Shown here piece after piece: positions 17,246-26,554 of a DNA stretch of 64,000 nt. Source of the DNA: Nocardioides aurantiacus (lineage in GTDB: Bacteria > Actinomycetota > Actinomycetes > Propionibacteriales > Nocardioidaceae); assembly GCF_003752505.1 (NCBI RefSeq), contig NZ_RKHO01000001.1, positions 3,782,001 through 3,846,000 on the forward strand. Reading direction: 5' to 3'. The notes beneath the pieces were generated by a model, which saw only the letters and a program-made list of their open reading frames with translations, made no database searches and had not been told where the DNA came from. The translations under genes were made by a program, and so were the position numbers. How positions within the stretch are numbered: the first letter of the stretch is position 1; every line of letters begins with the position of its first letter.

Positions 17246-18731
17246 ATGAGCCTGCCCCGCAGCGCCCCGCACGCCCAGGGCGTCGACGCCGCCGGGGTCC
17301 TCGACCTGCTGGACGCGGTCGAGGACGTCGGCATCGACCTGCACGGCCTCGTCGTGGTGCGTCGGTCACGTCGTCGCCGAGGGCTGGTGGAGCCCGTACG
17401 CCGCCACGCGGCCGCACCTCGCCTACTCGCTGTCCAAGACGCTGACCGCCACCGCGGTCGGCCTCCTGGTCCAGGAGGGCCGTGTCGCGCTCGACGACCC
17501 GGTGCTCGACCTGCTGCCGCCGGAGGTGCGCGAGCACGCTTGCCCCGGCTGGGAGTCGGTGCTGGTCCGCCACTGCCTGTCGATGACGGTCGGCCACGAC
17601 GTCGACGCCTGGCCGGCGCTCGGGCTGCGCGGCGGCACCGCCCCGACCGACGAGTGGCTGCACCGCGTCGTGGCCACCCGGCTCGACCACGCCCCCGGGG
17701 CGGAGTTCGCCTACGACCAGGTGGCGACCTACCTGCTCTCGCGCGCGATCACCCACGTGACCGGCGAGGACCTGCTCGACGTGCTGCGCCCCCGGCTGCT
17801 GCGGCCCCTGGGCCTGTCCGAGGACGTGCCGTGGCACCGCGACCCCGCCGGGCACGCGCTCGGGTTCAGCGGCGCGCACCTCACCACCGAGGCGATCGCG
17901 ACGATCGGCCAGCTCCACCTCGACGGCGGCACGTGGCAGGGCGAGCAGCTCCTCGACCCCGCCTGGGTCGCCGAGGCCACCCGGGCGGTCGGGCCGCTCA
18001 ACCGCGACCCCGGCGCCGGGCCCGACTGGCGGCGGGGCTACGGCTTCTCGTTCTGGCAGATGCGCGGCGGCTACCGCGGCGACGGCGCCTTCGGGCAGCT
18101 GATGGTGGTGCTGCCCGAGCACGACGTCGTAGTGGCGACCACCGCGGCGACCACCGAGATGCAGCTCCTGGTCGACCTGGTCCGCGACCACCTGGTGGCG
18201 GCGCTGGACGGCGCGCTCGACGACAGGGCCGACGGGGACGGCGGGGTCCAGGCCACCGAGGCACGCCTGCTCGAGCGGCTCGCCGGGCTGCAGGTGCGGC
18301 CCGTCGCCGCGACCGCCCCGGCGCCCGGCCCGGTCGCAGCGTCACGCGTCGCGTCGGGTGGGACCGACCTCGACCCGGCGTACGACCGGGTGGAGGTGGC
18401 GGCCGACGGGGGCAGCGTGGTGCTGCACCGCGGCGCCGAGGCCTTCGAGGTGGCGCTGGGCGACGGCCGCTGGGCGGAGTCGACCTGGCACCGCGACGGC
18501 GGGGCGTGGTCGCTCCCGGTGGCCGCGAGCGGCGGGTGGGTCGACGAGGACCGGTTCATCGCCGAGGTCCTGGTGGTCGAGTCGGCCCACCGGTTCGGAG
18601 TCGAGGTCCTCGCCGCCACCGACGGCGCGCCCGAGGCACGCCTGCGGTGGCGCGAGGTCCCGCTCAACGGCCCCGACCCGTGGCACTCCGCGGCGCGGGG
18701 GCCGCTCGACCAGGACCCGACGGTCCGCTAG
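17246..18731 (+). pseudogene. Beta-lactamase-family serine hydrolase, frameshifted
   Basis: Two frames together encode one protein of about 495 residues. The first runs from the ATG at 17246 to about 17362 (ending LHGLVVVR); the second takes over at 17364 with GHVVAEGWWSPY and continues to the stop at 18731. One extra base (or two lost) near 17363 separates them. The catalytic SxxK motif (SLSK, near 17430) is in the second frame, upstream of any usable start there, so neither piece alone is a working enzyme. The general base segment appears as FAYDQ and the last motif as GYRGDGAFGQ. Intact relatives are DD-peptidase/esterase-like hydrolases. The C-terminal 150 residues are a separate domain I do not recognise. 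The cause could be assembly error. Confidence 0.8.
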
Positions 18732-19492
18732 CCCTCCTGCTCGGTGGGGCGCACCAGCAGCTCGTTGACCGCCACCCGGCGGGGCCGGGTCACGATGAAC
18801 TCCACGGCCTCGGCGATGTCCTCGGACTCCAGGCGCTCCATGTCGCTGAAGCGCTGGTTGATGGTCTCCTGCACCTCGTCGCGGTTGTGCGAAACCAGCT
18901 CGGTCGCGACCGCGCCGGGCTCCACGAGCGAGACCCGCACGTGGCGCCGGGTGACCTCCTGGCGCAACGACTCGCTGAACGCCCCGACGGCGTGCTTGGT
19001 GGCGTTGTAGACGCCGCTGCCGTTGCGGGCCACGCGGCCGGCGACCGAGGAGACGTTGACCAGGTCGGCCACCTGTCGGGGCCCGTCCTGCGCCGCCTCG
19101 AGGAGGTGGGGCAGCGCCGCGTGGGCGACGTAGAGCAGCCCCTTGACGTTGAGGTCGACCATGCGGTCCCACTCCTCGACGGGGGCGTCGACGACCGGCC
19201 CGAGCAGCATCACGCCGGCGTTGTTGACCACCGTGTCGAGCCGGCCCAGCGTCTCGACCGTCTGCACGACCGCGGCGACGGCCTGCTCGGCGTCGCTGAC
19301 GTCGGCGGTGACGGTCAGGGCGCGACCGCCGTCGGCGGTGATCGCCGCGGCGAGCTCCTCCAGGCGGTCCGTGCGCCGGGCCACGAGCGCGACCGCGGCA
19401 CCGCGGGCGGCGAGCGAGCGGGCCGTCGCGTGGCCGATGCCGCTGGAGGCACCGGTGACGAGGGCAACTGTTCCGTCGAGTGAGTCAGCCAT
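18728..19492 (-). CDS. SDR family NAD(P)-dependent oxidoreductase
   Basis: A 254-residue classical SDR: TGASSGIGHATA at about residues 14-25, NNAG near 91, active-site Ser in NVSSVAG and the YNATK motif. The ATG at 19492 has no ribosome site but a TAGCGT hexamer 7 bases upstream, suggesting leaderless start. Its stop codon shares CTAG with the stop of the convergent hydrolase gene. No operon partner indicates a substrate. Confidence 0.87.
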   Translation of the reverse strand: MADSLDGTVALVTGASSGIGHATARSLAARGAAVALVARRTDRLEELAAAITADGGRALTVTADVSDAEQAVAAVVQTVETLGRLDTVVNNAGVMLLGPVVDAPVEEWDRMVDLNVKGLLYVAHAALPHLLEAAQDGPRQVADLVNVSSVAGRVARNGSGVYNATKHAVGAFSESLRQEVTRRHVRVSLVEPGAVATELVSHNRDEVQETINQRFSDMERLESEDIAEAVEFIVTRPRRVAVNELLVRPTEQEG

Positions 19493-19499
19493 GCCCCCG

Positions 19500-19505
19500 A
19501 CGCTA
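19500..19505 (-). promoter_or_regulatory. -10 hexamer TAGCGT, leaderless promoter of the SDR gene
   Basis: The hexamer is 7 bases before the ATG. Its TAG is at the same time the stop codon of the upstream pentapeptide gene, so the promoter is embedded in the 3' end of that gene. Confidence 0.45.
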
Positions 19506-20276
19506 CCCAGCGGCCGGAAGGACCGTGGTGGCGTCGGTGACCGCGGCGCGCAGCTGCAACCGGGTCCAGAACAGCGACCCCGTGAGGTCGGCGCCCCGCA
19601 GGTCGGCCCCGCGCAGGTCGGCACCGAGCAGGTCGGCGTCGGTGAGGTCCTGGCCGCGCAGGTCGGCCCCCAGCAGCACGGCGCCGCGCAGCGTCGCCCC
19701 CACCAGATCGTCCTCGCGCAGGTCGCGTCCGGCCAGGTCGCGGCCGCGCAGGTCGGCCCCGCCGCCGCCGCGCACCGCGGCGCTGACCTCGCCCAGCAGC
19801 GGGTCGGCCCGCAGCTGCAGCCGGAGCACCTCCACGTCGCCGGGGGCGTCGGCGGCCTGCTCGACCTGCTGCCGCAGCCCGGCCACCTCCTCGCGCAGGG
19901 CGGCGTCGGGGCAGCGGGCGTCGGCCTCGGCGAGGTACCAGAGCAGCTCGTGCAGCCGCTCGACGACCTCGAAGTCGGCGAACATCGCGGGCCGCACCTC
20001 CGGGTCGCGCCAGTCGCGTCCGGCGTACGACGCGGCGACCCGCTGGCCGGCGCCGAAGCAGTCGTAGACCGTGCAGCCGCGGAACCCCAGCTCGGGCAGC
20101 CGGTCGTGGACCGTGCAGCCGAAGTGGTCGCCCAGGTGGGGGCACGGCACCCCGGCGGGCTTGTCGATGGCGAACTCGCTCGAGGTCGAGAACGCCGGCA
20201 CCACGCAGCACAGCCCCACGCAGGCCGCGCAGTCGGCGGCCAGGTGGTCGCGACCGGGCGCGGCGGCCGGCCTCAC
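19503..20276 (-). CDS. Pentapeptide-repeat protein with cysteine-rich head
   Basis: A 257-residue two-part protein. Residues about 14-75 hold many Cys and His ([28 protein letters not shown]), arranged like a zinc or iron-sulfur binding module. After a helical linker, about residues 165-235 are pentapeptide repeats of the A(D/N)LxG type ([15 protein letters not shown]), which fold as a right-handed beta-helix. Its GTG start overlaps the racemase stop (GTGA), so it is translated with that gene and shares its operator. Function is unknown; pentapeptide proteins can be scaffolds or DNA mimics, but nothing here decides. Confidence 0.8.
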   Translation of the reverse strand: MRPAAAPGRDHLAADCAACVGLCCVVPAFSTSSEFAIDKPAGVPCPHLGDHFGCTVHDRLPELGFRGCTVYDCFGAGQRVAASYAGRDWRDPEVRPAMFADFEVVERLHELLWYLAEADARCPDAALREEVAGLRQQVEQAADAPGDVEVLRLQLRADPLLGEVSAAVRGGGGADLRGRDLAGRDLREDDLVGATLRGAVLLGADLRGQDLTDADLLGADLRGADLRGADLTGSLFWTRLQLRAAVTDATTVLPAAG

Positions 20277-21427
20277 GACTGGACCACGACGCCCCGCTCC
20301 AGCAGGCCCTCGACGTCGGCCACGCCCCAGGCGACCAGCGCCTCCCGGGTCAGGTGGCCGGGCTCGGGGGCCGGCGGCAGGCTCAGCGTGCTCGGCGTAC
20401 GGCTGAAGCGGGGGGCGGGGGCGGGCTGCACCACGCCCTCGTGCTCGACGAAGACCTCACGGGCGGCCATGTGCGGGTGGGTCCGCGCCTCGGTCAGGGT
20501 CACCACGGGGGCCACGCACGCGTCGGTGCCCTCGAAGACCTCGGTCCACTCCGCGAGGGTCCGCTGCGCGAAGGCGGCGGCGACCTGCTCCCGGAGCTCG
20601 CCCGCACGGGCCAGGTCGTAGCGGTCGGGTGCGTCGGGCAGCGGCAGCAGCCGGACCAGCTCGTCGTAGAACTGCGGCTCGAGCGGGCCCACCGAGACGT
20701 GGCGGCCGTCGGAGGTCTCGTAGAGGTCGTAGAACGGCATGCCCCCGTCGAGCAGGTTGGTGGCGCGCTCCTCGCGCAGCGAGCCGCCGGCGAGGAAGGC
20801 CGAGGCCATCGTGTTGGCGTGGGCGGTGCCGTCGACGATCGCGGCGTCGACGACCTGGCCGCGGCCGCTGGTGCGGGCCTCGAGCAGCGCGGCGAGCACC
20901 CCGATCACGAGGTACGTCGACCCGCCGCCGAAGTCGCCGACCAGGTTGCTCGGGAAGTGCGGCCGGGCGGGGTCCTGGCCCATGCCGTGCAGCGCGCCGG
21001 TGATCGAGATGTAGTTGAGGTCGTGTCCGGCGCTGGCGGCGAGCGGCCCCGTCTGGCCCCACCCGGTCATCCGGCCGTAGACCAGGGCGGGGTTGCGCTC
21101 GTGGCACTGCTCGGGGCCGATGCCGAGCCGCTCGGTCGTGCCCGGCCGCATCCCCTCGACGAGGACGTCGGCGTGCTCGACCAGGTCGAGGACCACCCCG
21201 GCGGCGTCGGGGTGCTTGAGGTCGAGCGCCACGCTCGGCCGGCCGCGGTTGAGCAGATCGGTCGGCCCGCCGGTCAGCATCGACCCGCCCGGCCGCTCCA
21301 CCCGCACCACGTCGGCACCGAGGTCGGCGAGCGTCATGCAGGCGTGCGGACCGGGACCGATCCCGGCGATCTCGACGACCTTGACCCCGCTCAGCGGACC
21401 CGTTCCCCGACCCAGCTCGTACGTCAT
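20273..21427 (-). CDS. CaiB/BaiF CoA-transferase family, alpha-methylacyl-CoA racemase-like
   Basis: A 384-residue class III CoA-transferase fold protein. N-terminal [20 protein letters not shown] and VERPGG bind CoA; the catalytic Asp lies in [19 protein letters not shown], a form typical of alpha-methylacyl-CoA racemases, which convert 2R-methylacyl-CoA to 2S for beta-oxidation of branched chains. I chose ATG 21427 over ATG 21439, because a CATGAT hexamer 7 bases upstream would give a leaderless start and the palindromic operator would otherwise sit in the coding region. Followed by the coupled pentapeptide gene. Racemase rather than transferase is likely, not certain. Confidence 0.85.
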   Translation of the reverse strand: MTYELGRGTGPLSGVKVVEIAGIGPGPHACMTLADLGADVVRVERPGGSMLTGGPTDLLNRGRPSVALDLKHPDAAGVVLDLVEHADVLVEGMRPGTTERLGIGPEQCHERNPALVYGRMTGWGQTGPLAASAGHDLNYISITGALHGMGQDPARPHFPSNLVGDFGGGSTYLVIGVLAALLEARTSGRGQVVDAAIVDGTAHANTMASAFLAGGSLREERATNLLDGGMPFYDLYETSDGRHVSVGPLEPQFYDELVRLLPLPDAPDRYDLARAGELREQVAAAFAQRTLAEWTEVFEGTDACVAPVVTLTEARTHPHMAAREVFVEHEGVVQPAPAPRFSRTPSTLSLPPAPEPGHLTREALVAWGVADVEGLLERGVVVQS

Positions 21428-21434
21428 GGCCGCG

Positions 21435-21440
21435 ATCATG
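21435..21440 (-). promoter_or_regulatory. -10 hexamer CATGAT, racemase promoter
   Basis: Seven bases before the chosen ATG at 21427, overlapped by the operator copy 2, which would block polymerase binding. Confidence 0.4.
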
Positions 21441-21455
21441 ACAGAATTGCTGTCA
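21439..21455. promoter_or_regulatory. Palindromic operator TGACAG-N5-CTGTCA, copy 2 (racemase)
   Basis: TGACAGAATTGCTGTCA, perfect 6-5-6 dyad 12 bases before the racemase ATG, between the likely -35 and -10 elements. Both arms are identical to the copies at 17164 and 35183; only the 5-base spacer differs. Confidence 0.75.
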
Positions 21456-21523
21456 GGGTCCAGGGCCCCGCGCAGGCGCGCTCGGGACCGGCCCGGAACT
21501 GGCCCGGACCTGTCCTGGACGCG

Positions 21524-21557
21524 CCACAGCCCCGCGGCGCGCGCCGCGGGGCTGTGG
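21524..21557 (-). terminator. 34-bp perfect palindrome after the osmolyte ABC operon
   Basis: Left arm CCACAGCCCCGCGGCGC (21524-21540) is followed directly by its exact reverse complement (21541-21557). As RNA it makes a very stable hairpin, 32 bases after the stop of the binding-protein gene on the minus strand. It may also insulate the racemase promoter region. Confidence 0.7.
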
Positions 21558-21589
21558 TCGGGTCGATCAGGCTCGGGACCGGAGCGGCC

Positions 21590-22528
21590 TCAGAGCAGCC
21601 CGATGTCCTCGAGGTACTTCTTGGCGACCTGCTCGACGGGCTGGCCCTCGACGTCGACCAGGGCGTTCAGCTCGGCCATCTTCTCCTCGTCGAGGTCCTT
21701 GAAGATCTCGTCGGCGAGCGTCTTGTAGGTCTCGGCGTGCTCCTGGTAGACGGCGTCCTGCCAGGTCATGGACAAGTTGTAGAGGATCATCACGCCCGGG
21801 TCCTCGACCAGCTCGAGGTTGAGGGCCTGGATGCGTCCGTCGGTGGTGAAGACCTCGCCGAAGTCGCACTTGCCGTCGCTGGTCTCGGTGTAGATCAGGC
21901 CGGTGTCGAGGATCTGGATCTGCGACTGCGGGATCTTGTAGCCGGTGGCCTTCTCCCACAGCACGAGGCCGTCGGGACGGTCGGGGAACTCGGTCTCCAT
22001 GCAGACCGTGGTGTCGGGGTTGGCCTTGAGGTAGGCGGCCATCGAGTCGAAGTCGAAGGGGCCCTCCTCCTTGGCGAGGTCACCGTTGGCCGCGAAGCCG
22101 TAGGTGTCGTTGAACGGCGACTGGCCGACCCACGCGATGTCGTTGTCCTTGATGTCCTGCTCGGAGGTCACCTTGAACAGCTCGGCGGGGTCCTGGCTGG
22201 GCTTCTCGTTGCCGAGGTGCACGGTCCAGCCGGTGCCGGTGTACTCCGGGTAGACGTCGATCTCCTTGTTCAGGAGCGCGTCGCGCGCCACCGAGGTGCC
22301 GCCGAGGTTGGTCTGGCTCGTGACGTCGGCGCCCTCGTTCTGCAGCGCCTGGACGTACATCTCGCCGACCAGGATGTTCTCGGTGAAGTCCTTGGAGCCC
22401 ACGGTCAGCTTGACGCCGTCGAGGGCGCTGCCGCTCCCGCCACCGCTCCCGCCACCGCCACAGCCGGCGAGGGCCGCGGCGAAGGCGACGCTGAGGGACG
22501 CCGCTATCAGTCTCTTGTGGTTGCGCAT
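21590..22528 (-). CDS. Glycine betaine/choline-type ABC substrate-binding lipoprotein
   Basis: A 312-residue OpuAC/OpuCC-type protein. The signal peptide ends in a lipobox (LAGC, Cys at about residue 23) followed by a Gly/Ser linker. The mature part starts KLTVGSKDFTENILVGEMY, characteristic of the family, and contains YPEYTGTGW and the aromatic cage-type Trp/Tyr residues. It captures quaternary amines (betaine, choline, carnitine) outside the membrane. AAGGG stands 7 bases before the ATG at 22528. It is the last gene of the operon, separated from the permease by 246 bases without a gene. Confidence 0.9.
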   Translation of the reverse strand: MRNHKRLIAASLSVAFAAALAGCGGGGSGGGSGSALDGVKLTVGSKDFTENILVGEMYVQALQNEGADVTSQTNLGGTSVARDALLNKEIDVYPEYTGTGWTVHLGNEKPSQDPAELFKVTSEQDIKDNDIAWVGQSPFNDTYGFAANGDLAKEEGPFDFDSMAAYLKANPDTTVCMETEFPDRPDGLVLWEKATGYKIPQSQIQILDTGLIYTETSDGKCDFGEVFTTDGRIQALNLELVEDPGVMILYNLSMTWQDAVYQEHAETYKTLADEIFKDLDEEKMAELNALVDVEGQPVEQVAKKYLEDIGLL

Positions 22529-22774
22529 CGGTTCACCCTTCGTGAGGAAGCAACGACCCCTGCCGGTCGGACCCACCGACCGGAGCGAGCCCCGCGCGAA
22601 CGGGACCGACGGGCGCGACGCGGGCGCGCCGTGCCGTGGGTGTGCTCACAGTAGGGCGGGAGGGTCGCCGACGACGGGCGCAATCGCACGCGGTTGCAAC
22701 GATTTGGTCTCGGCTGGGCACAGGCTTGCCCGGGTCTGCCCCGTTGCGCCCGGAACCGTCCGGTGACCGAGTGG

Positions 22775-23617
22775 CTAGAGACCGCGCGGCTTCAGGACGC
22801 GCTCGGCCACCGCGCCGAGCCAGTCGAAGCTGAGCGCGACCAGCGCGACCAGCCAGGCGCCGACGATCAGGATCGGGTCCTGGTTGAGCTTCAGGCCGGT
22901 CTGGATGGTGATGCCGAGCCCGCCGCCGCCGATGAGGAAGGCCAGCGTGGCCATGCCGATGTTGAGGGTGAGCGCGGTCCGGACCCCGGCGATGACGATC
23001 GGTACGGCGAGCGGCAGCTCGATCCGGGTCAACGCCTGCATCTTGGTCATCCCCATGCCGCGCCCCGCCTCGATGACCGAGCGGTCCACGCCGTCGAGGC
23101 CGACCATGGTGTTGCGCAGCACCGGCAGCAGGGCGTAGAGCGAGAGCGCCACGATCACGGTGAACCGGCCCTGGCCCATGATGCCGAGGAAGATCACCAG
23201 CAGGCCGTACGCCGGCAGCGCCTGCCCGGAGTTGGCCACCGCGAGGATGAACGGGCTGATCCGGCGTACGGCGGGACGGGTGAGCACGATGCCGAGCGGG
23301 ACCGCGACCAGGATGACGATGACGGTCGACCAGAAGGCGATGTAGACGATCCGGATGGTCTGCGGGAGCAGCTTGTCGCCCCAGTTCAGCGCCGAGATGA
23401 CGGTGCTGTTGCCGTCGGCCTGCAGGCCCCGGTAGTAGAGGAAGAACAGCAGTGCCAGCAGCGCGATCATCACCGGGGCCAGCCACAGGCCAGCGGTCTT
23501 GATCGCGCGGGCCCGCCGGGTGGCGGGGGGCGCGCTCGACGTGGCCGACGCGTCGGGCTCGGGGACGGCCTCGGGCTCGGTCCGGTCGAGCGTCGCGCCC
23601 GGGGCGCCGCCGCTCAC
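22775..23617 (-). CDS. Osmolyte ABC transporter permease (OpuCD-like)
   Basis: A 280-residue permease. A Pro/Glu/Ala-rich N-terminus (about 35 residues) precedes a first helix (VMIALLALLFFLYY) and a core with five or six helices. The EAA-type loop is recognisable (VIEAGRGMGMTKMQAL). It forms the pore together with the other permease. The GTG start overlaps the ATPase stop (GTGA). Homologous to the permease at 24862-25521, with which it shares the LPVLRNT and GGGGLG/GGDGLG segments. Confidence 0.9.
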   Translation of the reverse strand: MSGGAPGATLDRTEPEAVPEPDASATSSAPPATRRARAIKTAGLWLAPVMIALLALLFFLYYRGLQADGNSTVISALNWGDKLLPQTIRIVYIAFWSTVIVILVAVPLGIVLTRPAVRRISPFILAVANSGQALPAYGLLVIFLGIMGQGRFTVIVALSLYALLPVLRNTMVGLDGVDRSVIEAGRGMGMTKMQALTRIELPLAVPIVIAGVRTALTLNIGMATLAFLIGGGGLGITIQTGLKLNQDPILIVGAWLVALVALSFDWLGAVAERVLKPRGL

Positions 23618-24810
23618 GACTGACGCTCCATCTGCTCGTAGTGCATCCGCGCCTCGTACTGCGCCCGACGGATCGCCTTGGCGAGGTCGGCCATCCGGAC
23701 GACCCCGACGAAGGCGCCCGAGCCGTCGACGACGCAGGTCTCGCCGGACGCGCTCTGCACCATCAGCTCGAGGGCGTGGAACAGGGTGTCCTCGGAGTGC
23801 AGCAGCTCGCCCACCGGCTCGCCCCGCTCGTCGCCGGTGCCGTCGAGGTCGTCGGCGTGGATCCACCGCACCGGCGCCCGGTTCTCGTCGAGCTGGACCA
23901 GCCACTCGCGGCCGGTGTCCTGCAGCGCCGCACGGCCGGCGTCGGGGGTGCTGCTCGGCTCGAGGGTGGGGTAGTCGGTGAGGGCCAGCGAGCTGACCTG
24001 GAGGAAGTTCAGGCCCTTTATCGTCGAGCCGGTGCCGATGAAGTCGTCGACGAAGTCGTCGACGGGGTAGGCCAGGATCCGCTCGGGGGTGTCGATCTGG
24101 CGGATCGTGCTGCGCTCGCCCAGGATCGCGATCTTGTCGCCCATCTTGATCGCCTCGTCGATGTCGTGGGTGACGAAGACGATGGTCTTGCGCAGCTCGC
24201 CCTGGAGCCTCAGGAACTCGTTCTGCAGCCGCTCGCGGGTGATCGGGTCGATGGCGCCGAACGGCTCGTCCATCAGCATGATGTCGGGGTCGGCGCCCAG
24301 GGCCCGGGCCACGCCCACGCGCTGGGCCTGGCCGCCGGAGAGCGCCTTGGGGTAGCTGTCGCGGTAGCGCTCGGGGTCCAGGCCGACCATGCCGAGCAGC
24401 TCCTCGCTGCGGGCCTTGGCCTTCTGCTTGTCCCAGCCGAGCATCCGCGGGACCGTCTCGATGTTCTGCGCGATGGTCTGGTGCGGGAACAGGCCGATCT
24501 GCTGGATGACGTAGCCGATCCGGCGGCGCAGCTTGTCGGGGTTGACCTTGGTGACGTCCTCGCCGTCGAGCAGGATGCGCCCGCCGCTCGGCTCGATCAT
24601 CCGGTTGATCAGCCGCAGCGTGGTGCTCTTGCCGCACCCGGACGGGCCGACCAGCACGAGGATCTCACCCTCGTGGATGTCGAGGCTGAGCTCCTCGACG
24701 GCGGCGACCTTGGTGCCGGGGTAGGTCTTGCCGACCTTGTCGAGGCGGATCTTGGGCTCGCGGGTCGGGGTGTCGGTGCGCTGCTCGGGGCTCTGCTGCT
24801 GGGTGCTCAT
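23614..24810 (-). CDS. Osmolyte ABC transporter ATP-binding protein with CBS domains
   Basis: A 398-residue ProV/OpuCA-type ATPase. Walker A GPSGCGKST (about residue 57), signature LSGGQAQRVGVARAL, Walker B IMLMDEPFGAIDP, H-loop VTHD. From about residue 265 there are two CBS modules (ending GAFVGVVRMADLAKAIRRA). In OpuA systems CBS domains sense ionic strength or c-di-AMP; the window also carries a c-di-AMP riboswitch, though no link is shown. Second gene of the operon, after the permease at 24862. Confidence 0.93.
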   Translation of the reverse strand: MSTQQQSPEQRTDTPTREPKIRLDKVGKTYPGTKVAAVEELSLDIHEGEILVLVGPSGCGKSTTLRLINRMIEPSGGRILLDGEDVTKVNPDKLRRRIGYVIQQIGLFPHQTIAQNIETVPRMLGWDKQKAKARSEELLGMVGLDPERYRDSYPKALSGGQAQRVGVARALGADPDIMLMDEPFGAIDPITRERLQNEFLRLQGELRKTIVFVTHDIDEAIKMGDKIAILGERSTIRQIDTPERILAYPVDDFVDDFIGTGSTIKGLNFLQVSSLALTDYPTLEPSSTPDAGRAALQDTGREWLVQLDENRAPVRWIHADDLDGTGDERGEPVGELLHSEDTLFHALELMVQSASGETCVVDGSGAFVGVVRMADLAKAIRRAQYEARMHYEQMERQS

Positions 24811-24861
24811 CTGGTGGCCTTTCTCAGGGCGTCTCAGGGCGACGGGGAGGGTCGGGTGCGC

Positions 24862-25521
24862 CTAGGCGCGGAGCCCGCGCGGGGTGCTGAAGCGCTGGAA
24901 GATCGCGAAGGCGATGTCCAGCACCAGGCCCAGCAGGACGGTGAACACGACGCCGGCCCACACGGAGTTCTCCGAGTTGGGCAGGCCGAAGCGAGTCAGC
25001 CCGCCCTGGATGTAGCTCCCGAGCCCGTCGCCGCCGACGAGGATGGCGATGGCCGCGATGCCCACGGTCATCAGGCTGGAGATGCGGACGCCGGCCATGA
25101 TGACCGGCCAGGCGAGCGGGAGGCGGACGCGCAGCAGCTGCTGCGTGCTGCTCATCCCCATGCCCTTGGCCGACTCGACGACCGCGGGACTGACGGAGTC
25201 CAGACCGGTGACGGTGTTGCGCAGCACCGGCATCAGTGCGTAGAGGTAGAGCGCGAGCATCGCCGGCGGGTTGCCGATGCCGACGACCGGGATGAACAGC
25301 GCGAACAGCGCCAGCGACGGGATCGTCAGGATGATCCCCGACAGCGCCAGGACCACGGCCCGGGCGACGGGCCGCCGCTGGATCAGCACTCCCAGCAGCA
25401 CCGAGGTGACGGTCGCCAACGCGATCACGATCAGGACGATCCGCGCGTGGTTGATCGTCTCCTCGAGGATGTACTCGAAGTTGTCGTTGACGTAGGTGAA
25501 CCAGTTGGTGATGTTCTCCAC
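24862..25521 (-). CDS. Osmolyte ABC transporter permease (OpuCB-like), first operon gene
   Basis: A 219-residue permease with about five or six helices, beginning with a short soluble N-terminus (MENITNWFTYVNDNFEYI) and containing the coupling loop VVESAKGMGMSSTQQLLRV. With the ATPase, the second permease and the binding protein it makes a complete importer for betaine-type solutes. The order is permease, ATPase, permease, binding protein. The 270 bases before it have no gene. Confidence 0.9.
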   Translation of the reverse strand: MENITNWFTYVNDNFEYILEETINHARIVLIVIALATVTSVLLGVLIQRRPVARAVVLALSGIILTIPSLALFALFIPVVGIGNPPAMLALYLYALMPVLRNTVTGLDSVSPAVVESAKGMGMSSTQQLLRVRLPLAWPVIMAGVRISSLMTVGIAAIAILVGGDGLGSYIQGGLTRFGLPNSENSVWAGVVFTVLLGLVLDIAFAIFQRFSTPRGLRA

Positions 25522-25743
25522 GGACGGCCCCCTGGCTCGATAGGTGGGGACACCATACGCAGCCCGGTGCCCCTCGGCCCGTGATTGCGGTGCACAACCG
25601 TTCGCGTGGTGCTCGCGGGTCCGGAGGCGCCCCGGACCGCCGGGTCGACGTACGGCGCGGCGCGGCGTACGACTGAACCGGACATCTCGGGCTGCTCGAC
25701 GTCCTTGCCGGGGACATGTCGGCCATCACGACAGCCGACACGT

Positions 25744-25776
25744 GCCCTGTTGCCCGGACGTCCGGGTGACCAGGGC
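25744..25776 (-). terminator. Hairpin after the amino-acid ABC operon
   Basis: CCCGGACGTCCGGG (25753-25766) is a perfect palindrome enclosed by GCCCTG (25744) and CAGGGC (25771). It starts 17 bases beyond the ATPase stop on the minus strand, where a transcript end is expected. Confidence 0.55.
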
Positions 25777-25792
25777 CGCACCGACCCCGTCC

Positions 25793-26554
25793 TCAGCCCG
25801 GCAGCACCCGCCGGAGGAACTCGCGGGTGCGGGGCTCGCGGGGGGAGACCAGGACCTCGGCGGGCGGTCCCTGCTCGAGGATCCGGCCGCGGTCGAGGAA
25901 GCAGACCCGGGTGGCGACCTCGCGGGCGAAGGCCATCTCGTGGGTGGCGAGCACCATCGTCATGCCCGCCTCCGCCTCGGCGCGCACGACGGCCAGCACC
26001 TCCCCGACGAGCTCCGGGTCGAGCGCCGCCGTGATCTCGTCCAGCAGCAGCACCCGCGGCTCGGTGCACAGCGCGCGCACCAGCGCGACCCGCTGCTGCT
26101 GGCCGCCGGACAGCGCGTCGGGGTGGGCGTCGGCCTTCTCGGCGAGCCCGAACCGCTCGAGCAGCCGCTGCGCCCGCTCCCGGGCGGCGTCGGCCGAGAC
26201 GCCGTGGACGCGGGTCGGGGCGAGGGTGCAGTTCTGCAGCACCGTGAGGTGGGGGAACAGGTTGTAGGCCTGGAACACCATCCCGATCCCCGAGCGTCGC
26301 ACCTCGCGCGGGTCGGTCCGTGGGTCGGAGACCTCGCGGCCGTCGAGGGAGATGGTGCCGTCGTCGATGTCCTCGAGCAGGTCGAGGCAGCGCAGCAGCG
26401 TCGACTTGCCCGACCCCGACGAGCCGATCAGGCAGACGACGTCGTGGGGGTGCACGTCGAGGTCGATGCCGTCGAGCACCACGCGGTCGCCGTAGGTCTT
26501 GCGCAGGCCGCGTGCCGAGAGCACGGGCGCGGACGTCGCGCCGACCGGGCTCAC
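25793..26554 (-). CDS. Polar amino-acid ABC transporter ATP-binding protein
   Basis: A 253-residue GlnQ-type ATPase: Walker A GSSGSGKST (about residue 44), VFQAYNLFPHLTVLQN, signature LSGGQQQRVALVRAL, Walker B LLLDEITAALDPEL, H-loop ATHE. The EITSALDPEL version of Walker B is typical of the polar amino-acid (PAAT) family. The GTG start at 26554 overlaps the permease stop (GTGA). Last gene of a three-gene operon. Confidence 0.92.
   Translation of the reverse strand: MSPVGATSAPVLSARGLRKTYGDRVVLDGIDLDVHPHDVVCLIGSSGSGKSTLLRCLDLLEDIDDGTISLDGREVSDPRTDPREVRRSGIGMVFQAYNLFPHLTVLQNCTLAPTRVHGVSADAARERAQRLLERFGLAEKADAHPDALSGGQQQRVALVRALCTEPRVLLLDEITAALDPELVGEVLAVVRAEAEAGMTMVLATHEMAFAREVATRVCFLDRGRILEQGPPAEVLVSPREPRTREFLRRVLPG

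Noticed and set aside
17340-17380. Programmed frameshift in the serine hydrolase
   Set aside because: There is no slippery heptamer, downstream pseudoknot or known family precedent; mutation or sequencing error is simpler.
22755-22800. tRNA-like sequence (GGTGACCGAGTGGCT)
   Set aside because: It resembles the start of a Ser/Leu tRNA, but no matching acceptor arm, anticodon arm or T-loop follows, and it overlaps the end of a permease gene.
25522-25743. Small gene between the two ABC operons
   Set aside because: No frame gives a plausible protein; the stretch probably only holds the promoter of the osmolyte operon.
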